This document shows, piece after piece, positions 8,962 through 16,449 of a stretch of 64,000 bases of DNA. Source of the DNA: Seohaeicola_A nanhaiensis (GTDB lineage: Bacteria > Pseudomonadota > Alphaproteobacteria > Rhodobacterales > Rhodobacteraceae). Location: the NCBI RefSeq assembly GCF_042654245.1, contig NZ_JBHSGI010000034.1, forward strand, positions 186,001 through 250,000. The letters are read 5' to 3'. A program made the position numbers and the translations under genes. The notes under the pieces were generated by a model. The model was not told where the DNA came from, searched no databases, and worked only from the letters and a program-made list of their open reading frames with translations. Positions within the stretch are counted from its first letter, which is position 1. Every line of letters starts with the position of its first letter.

Positions 8962-9438
8962 CTAGGCTGTCTCGTCCAGCGCGCGGTCCATCTCGACGAA
9001 TTGTGCGCGCAGCGGGTCGGGCAGCGCGATGCGCCCCTCGCCATCGGGCGTGCCGAGCACGACCACCGCGCTCATCCGGGCGCGCAGGTCGCCCGACCAG
9101 AGCTGCTGGTCCATCGTGAAGGAGGTCTGGCGGAAGGCGGCGACGCGGGCGGTGGCGACGTAATCCTCGTCGCGCAGCATCTCGCGGACATAGCGCAGGT
9201 GCACGGAGTGCAGCAGGATCCGGGGCCGCACGCCGTTGAAATGGCCAAGGCAGAAGCGGTCGAAATAGGAGACGCGCACCGCTTCGAACCACGACAGGTA
9301 GGCCTTGTTGTTGACGTGGTTCTGGCTGTCGAGTTCGGCAAAGCGCACGCGGTCGGCCATGGCCAGCGTCTGCGGCGTGTCCAGCCCGAAGGCGCGTTGT
9401 TCCTCCAGGGAAAGCGGGGTGTGATAGCGAAGCTCCAT
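8962..9438 (-). CDS. Acyl-CoA thioesterase (4HBT hot-dog family)
   Basis: A 158-residue single hot-dog domain protein. The segment AELDSQNHVNNKAYLSWFE contains the DxxxHVNN active-site pattern of the YbgC/4-hydroxybenzoyl-CoA thioesterase group, followed by YVREMLRDEDYVATARV. It probably hydrolyses an acyl-CoA. The ATG at 9438 was preferred over an upstream one because it is preceded by AGAGG and begins directly at the domain. It is divergent from the acyl-CoA ligase at 9538, 99 bp away, and convergent with the RTX gene, only 1 bp from its stop. Confidence 0.85.
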   Translation of the reverse strand: MELRYHTPLSLEEQRAFGLDTPQTLAMADRVRFAELDSQNHVNNKAYLSWFEAVRVSYFDRFCLGHFNGVRPRILLHSVHLRYVREMLRDEDYVATARVAAFRQTSFTMDQQLWSGDLRARMSAVVVLGTPDGEGRIALPDPLRAQFVEMDRALDETA

Positions 9439-9537
9439 ACCCTCTGCGCTAACCGCCAACCTCAATCACCGCAAGGGCAATCTTGCCATTCTCGGGCGTC
9501 CTTGGCAGGGTGCGCGCAACCGAACGGGAGGGATACG

Positions 9538-11157
9538 ATGCTCGGACAGATGATGACCAAACCGCTGCTGATCTCGGCGCTGATCGACCATGCCGAACGT
9601 TATCACGGCGGCACCGAGATCTGGTCGGTCGAAACGACGGGCGGCACCGAACAGACCACCTGGGGCGGCATCGCGCAGAATGCGCGCCGGCTCGCCTCGG
9701 CGCTGACGGCGCTGGGGCTCGAGCCGCAGGCGCGCTGCGCGACGCTGGCCTGGAACAACCGGCGGCATCTGGAGATCTACTATGGCGTCTCGGGCGCCGG
9801 GATGGTCTGCCACACGGTCAACCCGCGCCTGTTCCCGGAACAGCTGGTCTATATCATGAACCACGCCGAGGACCGGGTGCTGTTATTCGACAAGACCTTC
9901 GTGCCGCTGGTCAAGGCGATCCGGGCCGAGCTGAAGACGGTCCGCCATTTCGTCTACATGGGGCCCGAGGATGCCGAGGTGTCCGCGGCGGTTCCCGACG
10001 TGCTGTCCTATGACGGGCTGGTGGCGGGGGGCGACCCCGGGTTCGCCTGGCCGGAGTTCGACGAGAACACCGCCTCGTCTCTGTGCTATACCTCGGGTAC
10101 CACGGGCCACCCCAAGGGCGTGCTCTACTCCCACCGCTCGACGCTGCTGCATGCCTTCGCCTCGAACACGCGCGACGTGATCGGCTATTCGGCCTCGGAC
10201 ACGGTGATGCCGGTGGTGCCGATGTTCCACGTCAACGCCTGGGGCGCGCCCTATGGCTGTGCGATGTCGGGGGCGCGGATGGTGATGCCGGGGCCGGGGC
10301 TGGACGGCGACAGCCTGGTGCGCCTGATCGACACCCATAAGGTGACGCTGGCGATGGGCGTGCCGACGATCTGGCTGGGCCTGCTGGCTGCGGCGAAGAA
10401 GTCTGGGTCCAAGCTCGACAGCCTGACGCGCAACGTGATCGGCGGCTCGGCCTGCCCGCCGTCGATGATCGACACCTTCCGCGAAGTCTATGGCGTGGAT
10501 ACGGTGCACGCCTGGGGCATGACCGAGATGAGCCCGCTGGGGTCGGCCAACCAGCCGCTGGCCAAGCACCGCGACCTGCCCGAGGCCGAGCGCCGCGCGA
10601 CCCGGCTGAACCAGGGGCGGCCGCCCTTCGGGGTCGAGCTGAAGATCGTTGGTGACGACGGTCAGGATCTGCCCGAGGACGGCAAGACCCAGGGCGATCT
10701 GATGGTGCGCGGCCATTGGGTGCTCGACAGCTATTTCCGGGCCGAGGGCGAGGATCTGCTGGCCGACGGCTGGTTCGCGACGGGCGATGTGGCGACGCTG
10801 GACGGCGACGGCTATCTGACCATCCGCGACCGGTCCAAGGACATCATCAAGTCGGGCGGCGAATGGATCTCGTCGGTCGAGCTGGAGGGGATCGCGATGG
10901 CGCACCCGAAGCTCGCCAATGCCGCCGTGGTCGGCGTGCCGCACCCGAAATGGGACGAGCGCCCGCTGCTGGTGGCGGTCCGGGCCGAGGGCGAGGATCC
11001 GACGCCCGAGGAACTGCTGGCCTTTTTCGACGGCAAGATCGCCAAATGGCAGGTGCCGGACGCGGTGGTCTTTGTCGATGCGCTGCCGGTCGGGGCGACG
11101 GGCAAGGTGCTGAAGCGCGAGCTGAAGGCGCAGTTCGCGGACGCGCTGACGGCCTGA
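9538..11157 (+). CDS. Fatty acid/methylmercaptopropionate-type acyl-CoA ligase
   Basis: A 539-residue AMP-forming acyl-CoA synthetase. Motifs seen: the P-loop YTSGTTGHPKGV, the MTEMSP adenine-binding motif, the hinge IRDRSKDIIKSGGEWIS, and the C-terminal catalytic Lys in TGKVLKREL. The N-terminal MLGQMMTKPLLIS and HLEIYYGVSGAG resemble what I recall of the roseobacter DmdB family (3-methylmercaptopropionyl-CoA ligase) and related medium/long-chain ligases. The substrate cannot be decided from sequence alone, and no dmdC or dmdD is adjacent. GGGAGG lies upstream of the ATG. Divergent from the thioesterase, suggesting shared acyl-CoA chemistry. Confidence 0.92.
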   Translation: MLGQMMTKPLLISALIDHAERYHGGTEIWSVETTGGTEQTTWGGIAQNARRLASALTALGLEPQARCATLAWNNRRHLEIYYGVSGAGMVCHTVNPRLFPEQLVYIMNHAEDRVLLFDKTFVPLVKAIRAELKTVRHFVYMGPEDAEVSAAVPDVLSYDGLVAGGDPGFAWPEFDENTASSLCYTSGTTGHPKGVLYSHRSTLLHAFASNTRDVIGYSASDTVMPVVPMFHVNAWGAPYGCAMSGARMVMPGPGLDGDSLVRLIDTHKVTLAMGVPTIWLGLLAAAKKSGSKLDSLTRNVIGGSACPPSMIDTFREVYGVDTVHAWGMTEMSPLGSANQPLAKHRDLPEAERRATRLNQGRPPFGVELKIVGDDGQDLPEDGKTQGDLMVRGHWVLDSYFRAEGEDLLADGWFATGDVATLDGDGYLTIRDRSKDIIKSGGEWISSVELEGIAMAHPKLANAAVVGVPHPKWDERPLLVAVRAEGEDPTPEELLAFFDGKIAKWQVPDAVVFVDALPVGATGKVLKRELKAQFADALTA

Positions 11158-11238
11158 TTGCGGTCGGGTGCCTCTGGGGCCGGCGGTGCGGAAATCATCT
11201 TGCACCGGGCCGGCTCCGGATGGTATCCGGGCGCCAAG

Positions 11239-11312
11239 GCGGGTGTAGCTCAATGGTAGAGCGAGAGCTTCCCAAGCTCCAGACGAGGGTTCGATTCCCT
11301 TCACCCGCTCCA
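11239..11312 (+). tRNA. tRNA-Gly (CCC)
   Basis: A 74-nt cloverleaf with encoded CCA. The acceptor arms GCGGGTG and CACCCGC pair, the T-arm contains GGTTCGATTCC, and the 7-nt anticodon loop TTCCCAA puts CCC at positions 34-36. It reads GGG. It lies directly upstream of the restriction-modification genes. Confidence 0.97.
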
Positions 11313-11403
11313 GACCTTCCCCCGAACGCGACACCGTCATGCACCGTACTGGCGCAACCTTGCCTTAACCGTAATCTGCTAGGCTGCGCGGGTGGAACAA
11401 AAG

Positions 11404-11437
11404 GGCAATCCCGGATTGCCTGACGCAAGATATTGCG
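11404..11437. promoter_or_regulatory. Two inverted repeats upstream of the R-M operon
   Basis: GGCAATCC-C-GGATTGCC (11404-11420) is an 8-bp perfect inverted repeat with a one-base centre. It is followed by CGCAA-GATA-TTGCG (11424-11437). They lie 35-68 bp before the methyltransferase start, where an operator of a restriction-modification unit is expected. No controller (C) protein gene is nearby, so the binding protein is unknown; the methyltransferase itself is possible. Confidence 0.4.
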
Positions 11438-11471
11438 ATACCCATTTTGCAAGCAACAAGGGGGCGGCGCC

Positions 11472-12143
11472 GTGAGTGAGCAGGATGCAAAGGCCGATCT
11501 GAGAGCCTTTCTGAGCGGCGAGCGCTTTGGCACCGTCATGGCCGACCCGCCGTGGCGCTTTACCAACCGCACCGGCAAGGTCGCGCCCGAGCACAAGCGG
11601 CTGGCGCGCTATCCCACGCTGTCGCTCGAGGAAATTTGCGATCTGCCGGTGGCCGAGCATCTGATGGATGCGGCGCATTGCTATCTCTGGGTGCCGAACG
11701 CGCTGTTGCCCGACGGGCTGAAGGTGCTGGAGGCCTGGGGCTTCGACTACAAGTCGCACATCATCTGGGAGAAGATTCGCAAGGACGGCGGGCCGGACGG
11801 GCGCGGGGTCGGCTTCTATTTCCGCAATGTCACCGAGATGCTGCTGTTCGGGGTTCGCGGCAAGAACGCGCGCACGCTTGCCCCGGGGCGGCGGCAGGTG
11901 AACGTGATCCAGGCGGAAGAGCCGGACGGCGACATGATGAAGACCCGCAAGCGCGAGCACAGCCGCAAGCCGGATGAGCAATACGAGGTGATCGAGTCCT
12001 GCTCCTGGGGACCCTACCTCGAACTGTTCGGGCGCGGCGGGCGCAAGGGCTGGACGGTCTGGGGCAACCAAGCCGGTGACGATTACAAGCCGACCTGGAA
12101 GACCTATTCCTACAACTCGAGCGTCACCGCGGCGGCGGAGTGA
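11472..12143 (+). CDS. MT-A70 family adenine DNA methyltransferase
   Basis: A 223-residue S-adenosylmethionine-dependent adenine N6 methyltransferase of the MT-A70/MunI-like family. Seen: VMADPPWRF with the catalytic DPPW motif at about residue 23-26, the YPTLSLEEI block, the HIIWEK and RNVTEMLLFGVRG segments, EHSRKPDEQYEVIE, and the terminal LELFGRGGRKGWTVWGNQ. The GTG start is preceded by AAGGGGG. It ends 3 bp before the BglII-family nuclease gene, an arrangement typical of a cognate methylase-nuclease pair, so it probably protects host DNA from that nuclease. Confidence 0.88.
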   Translation: MSEQDAKADLRAFLSGERFGTVMADPPWRFTNRTGKVAPEHKRLARYPTLSLEEICDLPVAEHLMDAAHCYLWVPNALLPDGLKVLEAWGFDYKSHIIWEKIRKDGGPDGRGVGFYFRNVTEMLLFGVRGKNARTLAPGRRQVNVIQAEEPDGDMMKTRKREHSRKPDEQYEVIESCSWGPYLELFGRGGRKGWTVWGNQAGDDYKPTWKTYSYNSSVTAAAE

Positions 12144-12146
12144 GGC

Positions 12147-12911
12147 GTGGCGCCTGACCTTTGGGGACATCCCTCGGACGACGACGAGGAGGATGACGAT
12201 GCCGGGCCGATCTCGCAGGGCAAGAACGCCGATCACGCGCTGATCATCGAGCGGAATTTCGACGCGGATCTGCGGCGGCGGTTCGAGTTCTTCAGCTATC
12301 GCAACGCGGCCGAGATCCTCGCCCGCAGTTTTCCCGAACAGTTCGCCGACCTGATCCGCGCGCTGCAGACCATGGCGGTCACGCGCGAGATGATCCGGAT
12401 GCCGGGCGGCAGCAAGGGCCCGATCGCCAAGCATGTCGACACGCTGTTCCCCGAGGACTGGGTCGAGACGCGCATCGCCGCCGATCTGCATGTGCGGCTG
12501 CTGCACGCCAAGCGGACGACGCAGAACCCGGTGCTGCGCGAATATTCGCGGGAAGGCTACCTGGATGGCCACCGCATCGACTTCGTCAAGGGACGGGTGG
12601 CGCTGGATCTGGAGTGGAACAGCAAGGACCAGACCTATGACCGCGATCTTTACGCCTTTTCGGCCTTCTATGACGCGGGCGCGATTGATGTGGGCGTGAT
12701 CATCACGCGCGGCTTCCGGATGGACACCGCCTATTTCCGCAGTCTGGGCAAGGTCCTGCGCAAGGATGGCAGCGAGGGCGGCGAGGAAGTCTATCGCAAG
12801 TTCGGGGCCTCGACGACCTGGATGGGCAAGCTGCTGTACCGGCTGGACGCGGGGCGCAACGGCGGTTGCCCGGTGCTGGCCATCGGGATCACGCCGGACA
12901 GCGTGACCTGA
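12147..12911 (+). CDS. BglII-family type II restriction endonuclease
   Basis: A 254-residue protein with the signature of the BglII/BstYI nuclease family. The central GHRIDFVKGRVALDLEWNSKD segment supplies the acidic metal ligands (Asp in RIDF, Glu in DLEWN), followed by DRDLYAFSAFYDAGAIDVGVIITR. The first 24 residues are very acidic (DDDEEDDD). Known members cut AGATCT or RGATCY; the specificity here is not readable from sequence. The GTG start lies 3 bp after the methyltransferase stop. It is convergent, 3 bp apart, with a second methyltransferase, so the nuclease is flanked by two modification genes. Confidence 0.85.
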   Translation: MAPDLWGHPSDDDEEDDDAGPISQGKNADHALIIERNFDADLRRRFEFFSYRNAAEILARSFPEQFADLIRALQTMAVTREMIRMPGGSKGPIAKHVDTLFPEDWVETRIAADLHVRLLHAKRTTQNPVLREYSREGYLDGHRIDFVKGRVALDLEWNSKDQTYDRDLYAFSAFYDAGAIDVGVIITRGFRMDTAYFRSLGKVLRKDGSEGGEEVYRKFGASTTWMGKLLYRLDAGRNGGCPVLAIGITPDSVT

Positions 12912-12914
12912 CCG

Positions 12915-14132
12915 TCAGACGCGGCGCAGCAGGACGATGCGGTTGGTGTTGGTGCCCTTTGCGCCGTTGTCGACGCCCCAGCAATTGGCGGTCTTGGTGA
13001 AGTCCTGCGCGTTGACCATGACGCCCAGCGGCTGGAACGGCAGCCCCTGAACCGCCTGCCAGACGAGACGTTCCAGCAGGACGCGGCCGTTGCGCACCTC
13101 GCCCACCTCATAGGCGACATGGCCGCCGGGGCGCAGCAGGCGGGCCATCTCGGCCAGCACACGGGCGGTCATCGCGGTCCAGGCGGCTTCGCTGCGGTGC
13201 AGGTCGATGGCGACGGATTGCGCGTCGATCCCGGCGAACCAGCAGCGCAGCCAGTTGTCGGCAGCATAGTGCACGATGTCGAGGAAGGGCGGCGAGGTCA
13301 CGACAAGGTCGACCGAAGCATCGCGCACGGCGATGTCCCAGGCGGGGCCGATGGTGAGCCGGTGATCGCCCCCCGGCGCCGCGCCGGCGCGCAGCAGGGC
13401 GGCGGTTTTCTTCAGGATCAGCGCCGTCACGTCGCGCACCGGCGGCGTGAGGCCAAGCCGGGCGTTGATCTTTTCCTGTGCGGCGACGGAAACTGCCTGA
13501 TTGGGCGGCATCGAGCGGCCCGAGAAGAATCCGGGGGAATGGCCCGAGAGGCGATTGAGCGCGACCATGCGGATCCAGTCCGCCGCCGGGTCGGGCGCGG
13601 GATCGTCCAGCGGCGCGCTGTCGGCCAGCCAGAGGCGCAGCGCCTCGATCCGGCGCAGGGTCTCGGGGTGGTAGAAGGCAAGGAGGTCGGGGCGGGTGAT
13701 CTCGCCCCTTTCCCAGTCGACGGTGGCGAGCGCGGTGGCGATCTGCCCGGCCGTGATCCCGCGCAGGCGGGGGCGGGTCAGCAGCGTCGAGAGCGGATTG
13801 ATGTCGTTGCCGAGCGCGCGCCGGCCCATCAGCGCGGCCTGCACCGGCGTGGTGCCGCGCCCCATGAAAGGGTCGAGCACGGCCCCATCCGGCGCGGTCA
13901 GGCGCTGGATGAAGAATTCGGGCAGCTGCGCCTTGAAGCAGGCGCGATACGAGATTTCGTGGATCGGATGCGACCGGCGCTGTGCCGAGGTCCAGAATTC
14001 GTTGATAAAATAGGGGATGCCACCCTCGGTCTCGGTCCGGGTCGGCTGCCCGAAGCCGCGGAAGGCGCGCAGGTCGTCCAGCAGGGGCGGCGTGTCATAC
14101 ATGGGGATGTTGTGCCCGAGGCGGGGCGGCAC
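12915..14132 (-). CDS. DNA methyltransferase with TSPPF motif
   Basis: A 405-residue amino-methyltransferase. The SAM-binding motif is DPFMGRGTT (residues about 86-94), and a catalytic TSPPF (N4-cytosine or N6-adenine type) lies about 190 residues later. The region between them probably carries target recognition. The C terminus has LLRPGGHVAYEVGEV and VDNGAKGTNTNRI. The start is uncertain: GTG at 14132 or, ten codons later, ATG at 14102, neither with a clear ribosome binding site. BglII itself is paired with an N4-cytosine methylase, so this could be the second protective enzyme of the same system, or an independent methylase. Confidence 0.85.
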   Translation of the reverse strand: MPPRLGHNIPMYDTPPLLDDLRAFRGFGQPTRTETEGGIPYFINEFWTSAQRRSHPIHEISYRACFKAQLPEFFIQRLTAPDGAVLDPFMGRGTTPVQAALMGRRALGNDINPLSTLLTRPRLRGITAGQIATALATVDWERGEITRPDLLAFYHPETLRRIEALRLWLADSAPLDDPAPDPAADWIRMVALNRLSGHSPGFFSGRSMPPNQAVSVAAQEKINARLGLTPPVRDVTALILKKTAALLRAGAAPGGDHRLTIGPAWDIAVRDASVDLVVTSPPFLDIVHYAADNWLRCWFAGIDAQSVAIDLHRSEAAWTAMTARVLAEMARLLRPGGHVAYEVGEVRNGRVLLERLVWQAVQGLPFQPLGVMVNAQDFTKTANCWGVDNGAKGTNTNRIVLLRRV

Positions 14133-14142
14133 GGCAAGGGCG

Positions 14143-14217
14143 GCGGGGGGCTCTGCCCCCGTCTCCCTTCGGTCGACTCCGCCGGAGTATTTCTGAAGAG
14201 AAGAAGCCAGGGGCGCC
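14143..14217 (-). repeat. Intergenic hairpin element, copy B
   Basis: Begins with a GGGGGC-TCT-GCCCCC hairpin (14146-14160), then GTCTCCCTTCGGTCGACTCC, then GGAGTATTTCTGAAGAG and AAGCCAGGGGCG. The same order of parts occurs at 59853-59925 and, more loosely, at 43709-43795 and 27447-27495. All copies sit next to stop codons, so the element probably ends or protects transcripts. Confidence 0.6.
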
Positions 14218-15525
14218 TCAGGACGCCGGCAGGTTCGGCGGATCGTACTCAGGCAGGGCGGTGCGGCGGGTGGCGACGGAGTCGTCGATCTCGTGGTCTT
14301 CGGGGATCGGGCGCGGCTCCATCAGGGGCAGATACCAGATCAGGCCGCGGCGATACCAGGCGGGAGTGCCGGGGGCGCGACGTTTGAGCGATTTCGGCAG
14401 GATTTCCAGCAGCGCCCAGGCCCAGGTGCGGGAAAAGCCGCCGGGAAAGATCGAGTCGTGCAGCGGGGCGAGCGGATCCGGGCGGGCGTAGGGCAGGCCG
14501 CCGGGGGTGGTCTTGCCCGGGGTTTCCCCCTGCAGGTAGGTCTTGCGCGCGCGCTGGCGCAGGGCGAGGCCGGGCGGCAGCGCGGGAGCGGGCGCGCCCT
14601 GGGCGGCGTCCTCGGCATCGGCCTGCGCCTCGGCGGCCTCGAAGGCATCGAGCATCCAGTTGACGGTGATCTTGCCGATGCCAGAACGATCCTCGGGCGG
14701 GCTGCCGCCGATGTCGCTGTGAAAGCCCGGGAACCAGCGCTGGCGTATGATCTGCCTGCGCCGGCTGCCGGGATTGCGGAAGTTGTTCCCGAAGTAGAGC
14801 GGGGTCGTGCCGTCACGGTCGCCTTCGGAGGGGTTCCACGCCTGCGCGCGGAACAGCGAGCGGCGTTCGTCCACAGCCAGCGCGTGCAGCACGATGCGCA
14901 CCGAGACGTTGGAGTTGACGTTGGCGTGGGTGCCGAGTTCGACGGGGCTCTGGTATCGGGCGAGGTTGCGCCAGATCGGGTGGAAGCGCAGGATCGAGCT
15001 GACCGTGTCGAAGAGCAGCAGGGCGCGGATCGGTGCGGGCTCGGGGCGCAGGACGCGTTCGTATTCGCGCAGGGCCTGGAACACCCGGTCGGGATCGGCC
15101 CCGGCGGGCGCTTCGGACACCCGGCGATAGGCGCGGAAGACCGGAGTTATGAGGTGTAGCACCTCGGGGCGGACGAGGCCGAAGTTGTGGATGAAGCCGG
15201 CCAGCACCCGGACCGCATAGGCGCCGCGCGAGAAGCCGGCCAGCACGATGCGGTCGTCGTCGCGATAGCTGCGGCAGAGCACGCGGTAGGCCTCGAGCAC
15301 GTCCTCTTCCAGACCGAGGCCGAAGGCGAGGCCGAAGAAGCCCTTCACCAGCTGGCGGGTGCGGCCGAAATACTGCGGCCCGTCATAGGTGCCGACGCCC
15401 ATCACGTAATGGGCGATCTGTTCCTCGTCCTGCGCCACCGCCTTGTAGAGCTTGAGCACATTGGTCTCGCGGTCGCCGATCTCGTTGCCGGTGCCGTCGA
15501 TGCAGATGACAATCCTGCGGGGCAT
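14218..15525 (-). CDS. DUF2235 alpha/beta hydrolase (Tle1-like)
   Basis: A 435-residue protein of the DUF2235 family, which includes type VI secretion phospholipase effectors (Tle1) and many uncharacterised proteins. Seen: the opening RRIVICIDGTGNEIG, the GTYDGPQYFGRT region, the nucleophile elbow GFSRGAYAVR with Ser in GxSxG, FDTVSSI, and GFHSDIGGS near the catalytic Asp/His. The ATG at 15525 was chosen because GGAGGAG lies just upstream. No T6SS gene, VgrG or immunity protein is adjacent, so an effector role is not supported; a housekeeping or toxin hydrolase role is open. Confidence 0.85.
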   Translation of the reverse strand: MPRRIVICIDGTGNEIGDRETNVLKLYKAVAQDEEQIAHYVMGVGTYDGPQYFGRTRQLVKGFFGLAFGLGLEEDVLEAYRVLCRSYRDDDRIVLAGFSRGAYAVRVLAGFIHNFGLVRPEVLHLITPVFRAYRRVSEAPAGADPDRVFQALREYERVLRPEPAPIRALLLFDTVSSILRFHPIWRNLARYQSPVELGTHANVNSNVSVRIVLHALAVDERRSLFRAQAWNPSEGDRDGTTPLYFGNNFRNPGSRRRQIIRQRWFPGFHSDIGGSPPEDRSGIGKITVNWMLDAFEAAEAQADAEDAAQGAPAPALPPGLALRQRARKTYLQGETPGKTTPGGLPYARPDPLAPLHDSIFPGGFSRTWAWALLEILPKSLKRRAPGTPAWYRRGLIWYLPLMEPRPIPEDHEIDDSVATRRTALPEYDPPNLPAS

Positions 15526-15591
15526 GGTCTCTCCTCCGGTGGGCCGCGCCAGCATGACGCGGCCGCCGGGGATTTCAACCGTTGCGTGCGC

Positions 15592-16437
15592 CTAAGGGCG
15601 GCGGGCGCGGTAGAGGTTGATGCGCGCGGGCAGAAGCAGCGGATCGGCGCTGCCCATTTCGGCAAACTGAGCGCGGATCACCGCGCGGATGGCGTCGGCA
15701 TCCTCGGGCGTGCCGTTGAAATGGGCGATGGTGCGCACGGCCGGGCCGACCTGCATCACGAGGCCCGCCGCCGCGTCAGCGTCGCCGGGGAGCGTCAGCC
15801 TGAGGTCGACCACATCAACCTCGGCCGCGAGCCCCGCGTCGCGGAACAGGCCCAGCACGCGGTCGGTGTCGTGGAAGGCGAGCGGGCCCGGCGCGTTGCG
15901 GTCGGTGCGGGGCGGGCGGCCCAGCCGGTCCATCGCGGCGACATGGGGGATGGTGAACCAGGGGTTGCGGTCGAGCGCGCCCCAAGCGGCGAAGGTCATT
16001 GTGCCGCCCGGTTTCAGGGCGCGGGCCATATTGGCGAAGGCGGCGGTGGGGTCGTCGAAGAACATCACGCCAAAGCGCGAGATCACCGCGTCGCGGTCGT
16101 CGGGTGTGAAGGGATGCACCTGCGCGTCGGCGTTGACGAAGGCCACATTGGTCAGACCGGCGGTGCGTTCCCGCGCGCGGGACAGCAGCAGGTCCGAGAT
16201 ATCGGCGGCCAGCACATGGCCCTCCGGCCCGACGGCGCGGGCGGCGGCCAGCACGCTGGCGCCGGTGCCGCAGCCGATGTCGAGCACGCGCTGGCCCGGT
16301 TGCAGTTCCGCGCGCGCGATCACCAGATCGAGCACCGGGGCCATCGCGGCGTCGAGCTGGTCTTCAAGGGTGATCCACTTCTGGCCGCCCGGGGACCGGC
16401 CCCAGTATTCGGCCTGATCGGCATTGGTTCCGGTCAT
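15592..16437 (-). CDS. Class I SAM-dependent methyltransferase
   Basis: A 281-residue methyltransferase with a Rossmann SAM fold: motif I VLDIGCGTGAS at about 50-60, then HVLAADISDLLL (acidic loop), DAQVHPF, and the post-motif ARALKPGGTMTFAAWG. The QAEYWGRSPGGQKWI N terminus is common in small-molecule methyltransferases of alphaproteobacteria. The substrate is unknown. It lies 12 bp downstream of the RACo-like gene on the same strand with AGGGAGA before its ATG, so the two are likely cotranscribed. Confidence 0.88.
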   Translation of the reverse strand: MTGTNADQAEYWGRSPGGQKWITLEDQLDAAMAPVLDLVIARAELQPGQRVLDIGCGTGASVLAAARAVGPEGHVLAADISDLLLSRARERTAGLTNVAFVNADAQVHPFTPDDRDAVISRFGVMFFDDPTAAFANMARALKPGGTMTFAAWGALDRNPWFTIPHVAAMDRLGRPPRTDRNAPGPLAFHDTDRVLGLFRDAGLAAEVDVVDLRLTLPGDADAAAGLVMQVGPAVRTIAHFNGTPEDADAIRAVIRAQFAEMGSADPLLLPARINLYRARRP

Positions 16438-16449
16438 ATGTGGATCTCC

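Noticed and set aside
11239..14217. Genomic island with att repeats at tRNA-Gly
   Set aside because: I looked by eye for a second copy of the tRNA 3' end (TTCGATTCCCTTCACCCGC) downstream of the R-M genes and saw none, and no integrase is present.
14218..15525. Type VI secretion effector
   Set aside because: DUF2235 includes Tle1 effectors, but there is no VgrG, PAAR, adaptor or immunity gene beside it.
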